NCBI GenBank assembly: GCA_964572475.1
Contig: CAZNEZ010000002.1
Location: 1 to 64,000, forward strand
Direction: 5' to 3'
Origin: CAZNEZ01 sp964572475
Lineage (GTDB): Bacteria; Bacillota; Clostridia; Lachnospirales; Lachnospiraceae
Length of the DNA stretch: 64,000 nucleotides
Position 1 is the stretch's first letter. Each line of letters starts with the position of its first letter. Shown piece by piece: positions 1 through 8,128 of the stretch. The notes beneath the pieces were generated by a model. That model worked only from the letters and a program-made list of their open reading frames with translations, made no database searches and was not told where the DNA came from. Both the position numbers and the translations under genes were made by a program.

Positions 1-819
1 ATAACAATTAGCAACATTTCGTGTAATGATATAGAAAAATTAATAAGAAATAAATATTATGATATTACCTGGGTATCCGCAGAAATCAAAGGAACACGGC
101 TTATTGTCCATATCAAAGAAAATTTTGATGATTATATTGTTAAAAATGAAACTGATCCATATGACTTAATTTCAAGTAAATCGGGTACTATTGTAAGTAT
201 AATAACAAGAGCTGGTACACCACTTGTTAAACCCGGTGCCATTGTAAATGAAGGAGATATTCTTGTTTCTGGTACAATTCAGATATTTGATGATAACCTG
301 GAATTAAAGAGTAGTGCTTATGTAAATGCCGACTCTGACATTTTTATTGATACATCATATGAATACTCAGATACATTGCCTATTAGTCACATTGTTAAAG
401 ATTATACAGGAAAGGAAGAACACTTTTATCAAGCTGAAATAGTAAACGGAAAAATATCTTCCATATTTAGCAATTGTAATTATGAAAAATATGATCAGAT
501 AGCGCAGGAATATCAGCTAAAGCTGTTAAATAACTTCTTTTTACCTGTTAGATTTTGGAAAATAACTTGCAAAGAATATACCGAACATTCAGAAGATTAT
601 ACCGAAGAAGAAGCGTCTGAAATACTTAATTCAAGACTAAATGTATTTTTGCAAAATTTACAAGAAAAAGGTATTCAAATTATATCAAATAGTGTTAAAA
701 TAGGAGAGACTGGAGCAAACTATGAAATGTCTGGTAGTATTAGAGTAATAGAACAGACTGGCGTGCCTAGTACTATTAATATAGATGAAGGGAATACAGC
801 AACAGATGAGCACAATTGA
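1..819 (+). CDS. yqfD: Sporulation protein YqfD, 3' part (5' end outside window)
   Basis: The reading frame is open from base 1 and ends in TGA at 819, giving the last 272 residues of a larger protein. Near the start it reads TWVSAEIKGTRLIVHIKE, which matches the conserved centre of the YqfD sporulation family. A Gly-rich stretch with paired VKPG and VNEGDIL segments follows, as in proteins with a barrel-sandwich-like fold. In Bacillus, yqfD lies directly before phoH, as here, and its product is a membrane-linked stage IV sporulation protein. The downstream phoH start lies inside this gene, so the two are probably co-transcribed. The N-terminal membrane part is not visible. Confidence 0.8.
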   Translation: MTISNISCNDIEKLIRNKYYDITWVSAEIKGTRLIVHIKENFDDYIVKNETDPYDLISSKSGTIVSIITRAGTPLVKPGAIVNEGDILVSGTIQIFDDNLELKSSAYVNADSDIFIDTSYEYSDTLPISHIVKDYTGKEEHFYQAEIVNGKISSIFSNCNYEKYDQIAQEYQLKLLNNFFLPVRFWKITCKEYTEHSEDYTEEEASEILNSRLNVFLQNLQEKGIQIISNSVKIGETGANYEMSGSIRVIEQTGVPSTINIDEGNTATDEHN

Positions 820-1810
820 AAGTATTATTGATATTCCTGCAATGCAGGCTGCCAATATATTTGGCGAATTTGACAGATATATTAAGAAGATAGAAAAAAC
901 ATTGCATATAACCGTAATTGCAAGAGATTCAGAGCTTAAGATAATTGGTGGGGAAGTAAATGTTATAAGAGCAAAAAATGTATTTGAGCAGTTAATTGAA
1001 TTGTCTAAACGCGGTAATGAGATTACGGAACAGAATGTTGACTATGCACTTTCACTTACATTCGAGAATAAGCAGGATGTTTTAATAGAGATAGATGATG
1101 ATATTATTTGTCGTACAATTACTGGTAAACCAATAAAGCCAAAGACTCTTGGGCAAAAAGAATATATAGATAGAATTAGAGATAAGATGGTTGTATTTGG
1201 TGTCGGCCCTGCAGGTACAGGAAAAACATACCTTGCTATGGCTATGGCAATAAATGCTTTTAAAAATAACGAGGTTAATCGAATAATTCTTACACGCCCT
1301 GCTATAGAAGCTGGTGAGAATCTAGGATTCCTTCCGGGCGACCTACAAAGTAAGGTAGATCCATATCTTCGACCATTGTATGATGCATTATATCAGATTA
1401 TGGGAGCTGAAAGCTATCTTCACAATGTTGAAAAGGGATTAATAGAAGTCGCACCTTTAGCATATATGAGGGGAAGAACCCTTGATAATGCATTTATTAT
1501 ATTAGATGAAGCTCAGAATACAACTCCTGCACAGATGAAAATGTTTCTGACTAGAATTGGATTTGGTTCAAAAGTAATAGTTACAGGAGATATTACTCAA
1601 AAAGACTTGCCATATGGGCAGATTTCAGGTCTTGATGTTGCTATGCGTGTTTTATCCAAAGTTGAAGATATAGCATTCATTAAATTGACCAATCAGGATG
1701 TTGTTAGACATCCATTAGTTCAAAAAATAGTTATGGCATATGAAGAATACGAAAAAGCACATAAAGTACCTGAGAAGAGGAGTTACAGCAATGGAAAGCA
1801 ATCAAAATAA
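806..1810 (+). CDS. phoH: PhoH-family ATPase
   Basis: A 334-residue PhoH/PhoL protein. An N-terminal KH-like RNA-binding part is followed by the P-loop GPAGTGKTYLA and the Walker B stretch LDEAQN; the TRPAIEAGENLGFLPGD and TGDITQKDLP motifs are typical of the family. PhoH proteins are cytoplasmic ATPases associated with RNA metabolism and lie next to ybeY in many Firmicutes; the exact substrate is unsettled. ATG 806 is chosen because MSTIESIIDIPAMQAAN matches the usual N-terminus and a GAAGGG lies upstream, although the spacing is long. An in-frame ATG at 785 has no visible SD. The 3' end overlaps the next gene by 20 bases. Confidence 0.88.
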   Translation: MSTIESIIDIPAMQAANIFGEFDRYIKKIEKTLHITVIARDSELKIIGGEVNVIRAKNVFEQLIELSKRGNEITEQNVDYALSLTFENKQDVLIEIDDDIICRTITGKPIKPKTLGQKEYIDRIRDKMVVFGVGPAGTGKTYLAMAMAINAFKNNEVNRIILTRPAIEAGENLGFLPGDLQSKVDPYLRPLYDALYQIMGAESYLHNVEKGLIEVAPLAYMRGRTLDNAFIILDEAQNTTPAQMKMFLTRIGFGSKVIVTGDITQKDLPYGQISGLDVAMRVLSKVEDIAFIKLTNQDVVRHPLVQKIVMAYEEYEKAHKVPEKRSYSNGKQSK

Positions 1811-3065
1811 AGCACAGGATATACCTTTAAATAACACCAACAAAGTAAATAAAAAAAATAAGGGTGCAATCCAACATTTTATCAAGTCATCCAAATATTT
1901 TAAGACCATAGTTATGTGTTATATGATAATACTTACTTCGATTATTATTAAGACTACTATACGAACTGTTAATACATGGTCATGGGAATATGAATTATTA
2001 AGCATAAGCATATTAACTGTCGTTTGTTTTACGATTTTATTATTTTCACTTTTTACAATGGAAAATTCCGCATTTTTTAATAGAAATAATAACTTTAGAT
2101 GGTTAGCAATGATGATTATATATACATTTGTAATTGTTTTATATATTGTTCAGCCGTTACTACCTGAAATTTTTCTTATGATGTCTCTTGCTCCAATGAT
2201 AATGACAATCTTTTTTGGAGAGAAGATTGGTATAATAACCAATCTTACATATGCTTCAGGATATATTCTTATGACTGATAAGGGTGGAGAGATAGAAACA
2301 CTTTTGGCATACATATTAATTGGCACTATAGCTTGTCTTATTATCAAATATATTAAAGATTTAAGATATATCATCTTTCCAATTATCATATTTTTTATAA
2401 CAAATAGTCTTGTCAACATTTTTATTTCTTATAAACTTACAGAACAAATAGATTATTCTATCATTACTCAGAATATTTTTGGATTAATTATAGAACTTAT
2501 TATTGGTATTGCATTAAAATTATCAGTAGATAGATTTATATATAATTCTTTAGATGATTCAAGACTACGAGCTGTAACTAACGAAAAATTTGCTCCTATT
2601 TCCGAGCTAAAAAGTATTTCGATTTCAATTTACTATCATTCATGTGAAGTAGCTGAACTAGCTGCTGCTGGAGCAAAAGCGGTAAAAGCTGATGCAAAAC
2701 TTACATATGCTGGTGGATTATACCATGAGATTGGTAGAATTAGAAAAGGTGACTATATCGCTAATGGAATAGCAATATGTAAAGATAATAAAGTTCCTGT
2801 CCAAATTGCTCATATTATAGCTGAGCATACTGGTAAGCATAGAATACCACATACTATTGAAGCTGCTATTGTGTTACTTGCAGATACAACAATCTCAACA
2901 ATTGATTATTTCAGAAAAGATAACAAAGAGCTTGATGAGTCAAAGATTATCGATAATATAATGACTGTGCGCTTAACAAGTGGTATACTAGACGAGTCTG
3001 GACTTACAGCAAAACAATTTAACACACTAATTAATGTCTTTAAGAACCAGTATTCTAAGAATTAG
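1791..3065 (+). CDS. 7TM-HD (PgpH-like) membrane protein with altered HD motif
   Basis: A 424-residue protein in the slot that pgpH, a cyclic-di-AMP phosphodiesterase gene, takes between phoH and ybeY in many Firmicutes. About six or seven hydrophobic segments cover residues 40-260 and a cytoplasmic HD-type domain follows. The first His is present (YYHS, about residue 283), but the HD dyad reads HE (YHEIGRI, about residues 312-313). AEHTGKHRIPH and LLADTT resemble the later metal-ligand motifs. The large extracytoplasmic 7TMR-HDED domain of PgpH is absent, so the protein is far shorter than the usual 700 or more residues. GAGGAG upstream of ATG 1791 fixes the start. Activity is uncertain. Confidence 0.7.
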   Translation: MESNQNKAQDIPLNNTNKVNKKNKGAIQHFIKSSKYFKTIVMCYMIILTSIIIKTTIRTVNTWSWEYELLSISILTVVCFTILLFSLFTMENSAFFNRNNNFRWLAMMIIYTFVIVLYIVQPLLPEIFLMMSLAPMIMTIFFGEKIGIITNLTYASGYILMTDKGGEIETLLAYILIGTIACLIIKYIKDLRYIIFPIIIFFITNSLVNIFISYKLTEQIDYSIITQNIFGLIIELIIGIALKLSVDRFIYNSLDDSRLRAVTNEKFAPISELKSISISIYYHSCEVAELAAAGAKAVKADAKLTYAGGLYHEIGRIRKGDYIANGIAICKDNKVPVQIAHIIAEHTGKHRIPHTIEAAIVLLADTTISTIDYFRKDNKELDESKIIDNIMTVRLTSGILDESGLTAKQFNTLINVFKNQYSKN

Positions 3066-3081
3066 CAGAAATGAGGTAACT

Positions 3082-3579
3082 ATGAGTATTACTATTGAAA
3101 AAGAAGTTGATTACGATTTTGGATTTGACATAGATAAAGTTATAGCTGATGTAATCAATGAAACTATAGACTATATGGCATGTCCATATGAGGCAGAAGT
3201 CAATGTCACAATTACGGATGATTCAGGCATTCATGAGATAAACAAAGAATACAGAGATATAGACAAGGCTACAGATGTCCTCTCATTTCCATTAGTAGAC
3301 TATAAAGAACCAGGTAATCTTGAAATTGCAGAATCTTCTGTATCAGATTATTTTAATCCCGAAACAGGTGAATTAATGCTTGGAGATATTATTTTTTCAG
3401 CAGAGCGGGCTAAAGCGCAGTCTATTGAATATGGTCATTCTCTTAAGAGAGAAGCTGCATTTTTGGTTGCACACAGTATGTTACATTTATTTGGATTTGA
3501 CCATATGGAAGAAGATGAACGCATTGTTATGGAGCAAAAGCAACGTGAAATATTGGACAAGCTTGGAATAAACAGATAG
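3082..3579 (+). CDS. ybeY: Endoribonuclease YbeY
   Basis: A 165-residue UPF0054 protein. The zinc-binding signature H-x3-H-x5-H is seen as HSMLHLFGFDH near the C-terminus, after the conserved DKATDVLSFPL and LGDIIFS segments. YbeY is a single-strand endoribonuclease needed for 16S rRNA 3'-end maturation and ribosome quality control in the cytoplasm. ATG 3082 follows GAGG with a 5-base gap; a longer frame open from 3034 lies inside the previous gene and lacks an SD. Length is normal for the family. In many Firmicutes dgkA and era lie next to this gene; here cdd follows directly. Confidence 0.95.
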   Translation: MSITIEKEVDYDFGFDIDKVIADVINETIDYMACPYEAEVNVTITDDSGIHEINKEYRDIDKATDVLSFPLVDYKEPGNLEIAESSVSDYFNPETGELMLGDIIFSAERAKAQSIEYGHSLKREAAFLVAHSMLHLFGFDHMEEDERIVMEQKQREILDKLGINR

Positions 3580-3593
3580 AATGGAGAACAACT

Positions 3594-3974
3594 ATGACAA
3601 ACAGCTATTTACTAGAAAAAGCTAAAGAGGCACTTGGAAATGCATACGCACCATATTCAGATTTTGAAGTTGGTGCAGCAGTACTAACTTCAACTGGTGA
3701 AGTATTCACAGGATGTAATATTGAAAATGCATCTTATGGTGCATCTATATGTGCTGAACGTACAGCTATTGCTAAAGCTGTCAGTGAAGGGTATACTAAT
3801 CTAGTTAAAATAGCTATTGTCTGTTCATCGGGTGAATATGCCATGCCATGCGGTATTTGCAGACAGGTTATGTTAGAATTTATGGCCGATGGACTTGTTA
3901 TCGTTGAAGATAAAAATGAAGGAATAAGAGAACATAAGGTTTCAGATTTGATTCCATATGGATTTACTTTATAA
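3594..3974 (+). CDS. cdd: Cytidine deaminase
   Basis: A 126-residue homotetrameric-type cytidine deaminase, which converts cytidine and deoxycytidine to uridine and deoxyuridine in pyrimidine salvage. Zinc and catalytic motifs are CAERTAIA (Cys ligand plus the proton-shuttling Glu) and PCGICRQ (two Cys ligands). The substrate-binding N-terminal segment YAPYSDFEVGAAV is also intact. The gene lies 14 bases after ybeY, which is a common Firmicute arrangement (ybeY-dgkA-cdd-era), though dgkA and era are not present here. Confidence 0.95.
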   Translation: MTNSYLLEKAKEALGNAYAPYSDFEVGAAVLTSTGEVFTGCNIENASYGASICAERTAIAKAVSEGYTNLVKIAIVCSSGEYAMPCGICRQVMLEFMADGLVIVEDKNEGIREHKVSDLIPYGFTL

Positions 3975-4000
3975 TCCCTCAATAAAAGAAAGGTTTTACA

Positions 4001-5635
4001 ATGGGAAAAAACAATACAAAGTCAAATTTTATGATTCAGGGTACAATTCTTGCTGCTGCAGGTATTATTGTTAGAATCATTGGACTTGTCTACAGAGTAC
4101 CACTTAATAATATATTAGGCAAGACAGGTGCGGGATTATACTCAACTGCATATGATATTTATTCTATATTTTTACTTTTATCCTCATTAAGTCTGCCTCT
4201 TGCAGTATCAAAAATGGTATCTGCCAGAGTGGCAAAAGGAGAGGTTAAGAATGCGTATAAGATATTTCTTGGTGCATTACTATTTGGAATTATAACAGGA
4301 GGAATCGCTGGATTTGCGGTCTATTTTGGTTCGGATTTTTTAGCTAACCTTATGAAATTCCCATCCTCAGCACCAGCAATCAAGGTTTTTGGTCCAACAC
4401 TTGTCATTATGGCAATTGTAGGTGTAATCAGAGGATATTTTCAAGGTATTGGAAGTATGATTCCTACCGCAATATCTCAGATATTTGAACAGATTGCTAA
4501 TGCTATTGTAAGTATTGTAGCTGCTGTATATCTTAAAAATGCTGGAGATGCAATTGGTAAAGGTGCTGCCTATGGTGCTGCTGGAGGAACTCTTGGTACA
4601 AGTGCAGGTGCGTTTATTGCATTAGTTTTTCTTATTATTGTATTTTTAATGTATAAAGAAGTATTGAATAAGCAGATTCGCAGGGACCGTATTTCCAGAG
4701 ATGAATCCTATTCCTATATAACTAAAAGTCTTGTTCTTACAATAGTTCCTGTACTCTTAAGTACAACTATATATAATATTAGTAATCTTATTGATAGTGG
4801 AATATTTGGAAATGTTATGACCGTACTTGGATATAAAGAATCACAATATTCAGCTCTTTGGGGTGTATACAGTGGTGAATATAGAATTTTGACTACAGTT
4901 CCAATTGCTATTGCATCCGCTTTGTCAGTTTCACTAGTACCGAGTCTTACAAGATCCTTGACCATAGGTAAAAAAGGTCAGCTAATAAACAAAGTAGACA
5001 GCATTATCAGATTTTCTATGATAATTGCCATTCCATGTGGTGTAGGATTTTCTATGCTTGCCGGTCCTATAATACAAATGTTTTTCCCATCACCTGATTA
5101 CTATAATTTAGCTGTTAATTTAATGAGATTAGGATTCTTTACAGTAGTTTCATTTTCACTTTCAACCATAACTAACTCAATTCTTCAGGGAATTGATAGA
5201 ATGAGAGTACCCGTTAGAAATGCTGCTATATCCTTAATTATTCATATTGTACTAATATTAATATTCTTATTTGTATTCAAATGGAATATATTTGGTGTTG
5301 TTATATCTGATATACTTTTTGCAGTTATTGTATGTATACTGAATGCGGCTTCAATCAAAAAATATTTAGGATATAGTCAGGAAATCTTAAAGACCTTTAT
5401 ACTTCCTACAATTGCCGCTTTAATTATGGGATTTGCTGCTTATTTTGCTCATCATCTTATGATTAAAATTATACCTAGTAATACACTTTGTACTCTTTTT
5501 GCTATTTGCCTTGCAATTGTAATATATGCGATTCTTCTAATGCTGTTTAAAGTAGTAGATGAAGAAGAGCTTTATTCTATTCCAAAAGGAACAACAATTG
5601 TAAGGATTCTTAAAAAAGTTCATTTACTAAAATAA
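4001..5635 (+). CDS. SpoVB/MurJ-type polysaccharide flippase (MOP superfamily)
   Basis: A 544-residue integral membrane protein with about 14 hydrophobic segments. It opens with FMIQGTILAAAGIIVRIIGLVYR, GKTGAGLYSTAYDIY and LPLAVSKMVSARVAKG, which are typical of the SpoVB/YtgP group of the MATE-like MOP flippases. These proteins move undecaprenyl-linked sugars, including lipid II in some species, across the membrane; SpoVB is used for spore cortex. Which of these roles applies cannot be told from sequence. SD GAAAGG precedes ATG 4001. It is probably the last strong member of the upstream operon before a structured leader. Confidence 0.85.
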   Translation: MGKNNTKSNFMIQGTILAAAGIIVRIIGLVYRVPLNNILGKTGAGLYSTAYDIYSIFLLLSSLSLPLAVSKMVSARVAKGEVKNAYKIFLGALLFGIITGGIAGFAVYFGSDFLANLMKFPSSAPAIKVFGPTLVIMAIVGVIRGYFQGIGSMIPTAISQIFEQIANAIVSIVAAVYLKNAGDAIGKGAAYGAAGGTLGTSAGAFIALVFLIIVFLMYKEVLNKQIRRDRISRDESYSYITKSLVLTIVPVLLSTTIYNISNLIDSGIFGNVMTVLGYKESQYSALWGVYSGEYRILTTVPIAIASALSVSLVPSLTRSLTIGKKGQLINKVDSIIRFSMIIAIPCGVGFSMLAGPIIQMFFPSPDYYNLAVNLMRLGFFTVVSFSLSTITNSILQGIDRMRVPVRNAAISLIIHIVLILIFLFVFKWNIFGVVISDILFAVIVCILNAASIKKYLGYSQEILKTFILPTIAALIMGFAAYFAHHLMIKIIPSNTLCTLFAICLAIVIYAILLMLFKVVDEEELYSIPKGTTIVRILKKVHLLK

Positions 5636-5652
5636 TTTTATAAATATCATTG

Positions 5653-5708
5653 CTCCTTATGCGATATGTATATATTTCTAGTTCTTGGAAATAATCTTGC
5701 ATAAGGAG
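5653..5708 (+). promoter_or_regulatory. Inverted repeat that would mask the RBS of the BofC-like gene
   Basis: The left arm CTCCTTATGC (5653-5662) is a perfect complement of the right arm GCATAAGGAG (5699-5708). The pairing can be lengthened by three A/T pairs outside a single bulged G. The right arm contains the SD AAGGAG (5703-5708), eight bases before ATG 5717. In RNA the hairpin, with a 36-base loop, would hide the ribosome binding site. No T-run follows, so it is not a simple terminator. The regulatory role is inferred. Confidence 0.55.
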
Positions 5709-5716
5709 AATTTTTT

Positions 5717-6340
5717 ATGAAAAAGAGAACTTATTTTATATATATAGGCGTTATTGTAATTGCCTATATAACTATCTTTATAGTTGGATATTATTACGGA
5801 AAAAATATAGACCCTGGTGAGATAATCATTAAAAGCGAAGTGGAGAGTGCAAACCCTGTTTTGTCTGGAGATGATGTTATTGTTGTGGACGAAACAGAGG
5901 GCAGTGTCATAACATCAACAACTAAGATTTTTATAGAAAAATATAATATAGCTACAGCTTCATCTACTACAGAAGAATCTGTACTTAGAACTGATTATAT
6001 CGGTTTATCTAGAGAAGAATTGATTAATTATATTACAGAAAATATTGATTCATATAGTGAAGACGGAAAAGATGTCAGAAGTGTAGATGTTGTTACATTT
6101 TCTCCTACACAGGTAATATTAAAAAAGAGTTTTATAAATTCTACCGCTAATTTCAGCTATGTTATTAAGGAATTAGATGGATATTTAGTTGTATATCAGG
6201 CTGAAACTCATGCCGTATATTTAAATACCTTAATAAAGCCTGAAAGCCTTTCACAAGAAGAACAAGAGGAATTAAAAACAGGAATTCAATTAGAATCCCT
6301 GCATGAAATGTATAGTTTTTTGGAAAGTCATACTTCTTAA
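5717..6340 (+). CDS. Membrane-anchored BofC-like protein
   Basis: A 207-residue protein with one N-terminal membrane helix (about residues 7-27, IGVIVIAYITIFIVGYYYG), so most of it would lie outside the membrane. The C-terminal half has DYIGLSREELINYI, a strand-rich centre, and VIKELDGYLVVYQ followed by LNTLIKPESLSQEEQEEL. This resembles the C-terminal domain of BofC, the forespore regulator of pro-sigma-K processing, and related clostridial proteins. The match is by eye and moderate. It follows the SpoVB-like gene, fitting an envelope or sporulation role. It ends exactly where the convergent minus-strand gene ends. Confidence 0.6.
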   Translation: MKKRTYFIYIGVIVIAYITIFIVGYYYGKNIDPGEIIIKSEVESANPVLSGDDVIVVDETEGSVITSTTKIFIEKYNIATASSTTEESVLRTDYIGLSREELINYITENIDSYSEDGKDVRSVDVVTFSPTQVILKKSFINSTANFSYVIKELDGYLVVYQAETHAVYLNTLIKPESLSQEEQEELKTGIQLESLHEMYSFLESHTS

Positions 6341-6679
6341 TTACAAATCCATCATAACAAGATGTGTTATTCCTTCATCTGATGGTTCGTCGCCAACACC
6401 TAATATGCACATGGCTATAAGTGAACAATAGGATTCATCTATTGATAATTCTTTAGCCATATCGGCGACAGACTTGCCTGACTCTAAAAGTAACTTAACC
6501 TTTTTAACATCTGATAAAACCTTATTAAATTCTTCATCACTATTGGTGGTTGAGTCAAAGCCTGACTCTTCAATACTATCATTAAGAAAATCCTCAAATT
6601 TTAGCTCTTTAGATTCCCTAGCTGACTCAGAATAAAAATTATCATCATATTCCCAATCCTGTATTTCTTTATCTTTCAC
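6341..6679 (-). CDS. Small acidic hypothetical protein with HTH-like C-terminus
   Basis: The family is not recognised. The frame encodes about 112 residues, with an acidic Ser/Glu-rich N-terminal half and a C-terminal segment KLLLESGKSVADMAKELSID that looks like a helix-turn-helix recognition unit. It ends with a short hydrophobic tail, GITHLVMMDL. GTG 6679 is preferred because AAGGAG lies six bases before it; the in-frame ATG at 6694 has that same SD inside its own codons and none upstream. The stop abuts the stop of the convergent BofC-like gene with no gap. Confidence 0.6.
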   Translation of the reverse strand: MKDKEIQDWEYDDNFYSESARESKELKFEDFLNDSIEESGFDSTTNSDEEFNKVLSDVKKVKLLLESGKSVADMAKELSIDESYCSLIAMCILGVGDEPSDEGITHLVMMDL

Positions 6680-6715
6680 ATTAATCTCCTTCATTTAGCT
6701 TAAATATTTTAAATT

Positions 6716-6744
6716 AGTATAGCTTAATATCAGCTTAAATGCAA
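6716..6744 (-). promoter_or_regulatory. Candidate sigma-A promoter for the small minus-strand gene, with AGCTTAA repeats
   Basis: Read on the minus strand, TTGCAT (6744-6739) and TATACT (6721-6716) are separated by 17 bases. The plus-strand heptamer AGCTTAA occurs three times around it, at 6697, 6721 and 6732, and could be a binding site for a regulator. The -35 match is weak and no experiment supports use. Confidence 0.4.
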
Positions 6745-6822
6745 ATTAGAAATATTTCTTTTATTTTGACCGTATATCCTGTATACTAGAATAGTTAACA
6801 TGATAATAGATTGGAGCTAAGC

Positions 6823-8103
6823 GTGAATAGAATAGTAATAATTGGTGGTGGAGCGTCTGGAATGATGGCCGCTTTAGCTGCTACTCAATATAACTTTAGC
6901 AATAATAACAATATAGTAGTCCTTGAAGGTATGGAAAAGCCTGGAAAGAAGATTCTTAGCACTGGTAATGGCAAATGTAATCTTACTAATCTTTATCAGA
7001 ATCTAGAATGTTATAATGGAAGCAGTAAAGATTTTATTGCAGAAGTACTTACCCAATTTGACCTGACAAGAACACTTGAGTTTTTTAATAATCTGGGTAT
7101 GGATATTAAAGACAAATCAGGCTACATTTATCCTTATTCAGAGCAGGCCTCTTCAGTATCTGATCTTCTAAGAATGGAGTGCATAGCCAGAGGCATTAAA
7201 CTTAAATGTACTGAAAAAGTTGAAAAGATTCTTGTACATAAGAATCAGCATAATAATATTAATACTACTACAGATAATTTGTCGGGCAGCCCATATGAAG
7301 TTTTAACATCAACCGGCAGATATCGTGCAGACAAAGTAATAATGGCAACTGGTAGTAAGGCTGCGCCAAAAACAGGTTCTGATGGCAGTGGATATATCCT
7401 TTCAAAAAGGTTTGGACATACTATTATTCCTGTTGTTCCTGCATTAATGGCATTAAAGGCAGAAGGTAAATATTTTAATGAAATTGCTGGTGTAAGAACA
7501 GATTGCAATATAAAACTCTTTATTAATAATTCAATTATTGCAGCTGCAGATGGGGAATTGCAGCTAACTAACTATGGATTATCTGGTATCCCCGTATTTC
7601 AGATAAGCAGACATGCAGCGTATGCACTTAAAGAGAACAAGAATGTTATTGCAATAATTGATTTTTTCCGTTCTTATTCGATTGATGAACTGTCCGCAAG
7701 ATTTATGAGGAAGCAGGCGATAAGTTCCTATAAGAGCATTTTTGAACAATTTATAGGAATGCAAAACAATAAGCTTTCTAATGTACTACTTAAATTATAT
7801 GGTTTCAATAGTTCTAACTCTAAAGACTATCTCAATTATGAGAAGTCTGACTGGGATAAGCTGTTTACATATTTCAAAAATTTTAATATCAAAATCACTG
7901 GTAATAATGACTTTGATAATGCACAGGTATGTGCCGGCGGGGTTGATACATCAGAGATTAATCCGCTTACAATGGAATCAAAACTTCATAAAGGTCTTTT
8001 CTTTTGTGGAGAATTACTAGATGTTGATGGAATCTGTGGTGGCTATAATCTTCAGTGGGCATGGTCTACTGGATATATCGCTGGTACAAATGCATCCCAA
8101 TAG
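6823..8103 (+). CDS. HI0933/BaiN-family flavoprotein
   Basis: A 426-residue NAD(P)/FAD-dependent oxidoreductase. The N-terminal dinucleotide-binding motif is IVIIGGGASGMMAALAA, followed by EKPGKKILSTGNGKCNLTN. The C-terminal FAD signature is GLFFCGELLDVDGICGGYNLQWAWSTG, shown here across its length because it identifies the family. Members include YhiN of E. coli and BaiN of bile-acid-using clostridia, but the substrate is unknown for most. GTG 6823 is chosen because GGAG lies six bases upstream; an in-frame TTG at 6811 overlaps that SD. The next gene, also a flavoprotein, starts 25 bases downstream. Confidence 0.87.
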   Translation: MNRIVIIGGGASGMMAALAATQYNFSNNNNIVVLEGMEKPGKKILSTGNGKCNLTNLYQNLECYNGSSKDFIAEVLTQFDLTRTLEFFNNLGMDIKDKSGYIYPYSEQASSVSDLLRMECIARGIKLKCTEKVEKILVHKNQHNNINTTTDNLSGSPYEVLTSTGRYRADKVIMATGSKAAPKTGSDGSGYILSKRFGHTIIPVVPALMALKAEGKYFNEIAGVRTDCNIKLFINNSIIAAADGELQLTNYGLSGIPVFQISRHAAYALKENKNVIAIIDFFRSYSIDELSARFMRKQAISSYKSIFEQFIGMQNNKLSNVLLKLYGFNSSNSKDYLNYEKSDWDKLFTYFKNFNIKITGNNDFDNAQVCAGGVDTSEINPLTMESKLHKGLFFCGELLDVDGICGGYNLQWAWSTGYIAGTNASQ

Positions 8104-8128
8104 AAAAGCAGAAAGCATGGAGGCATAT

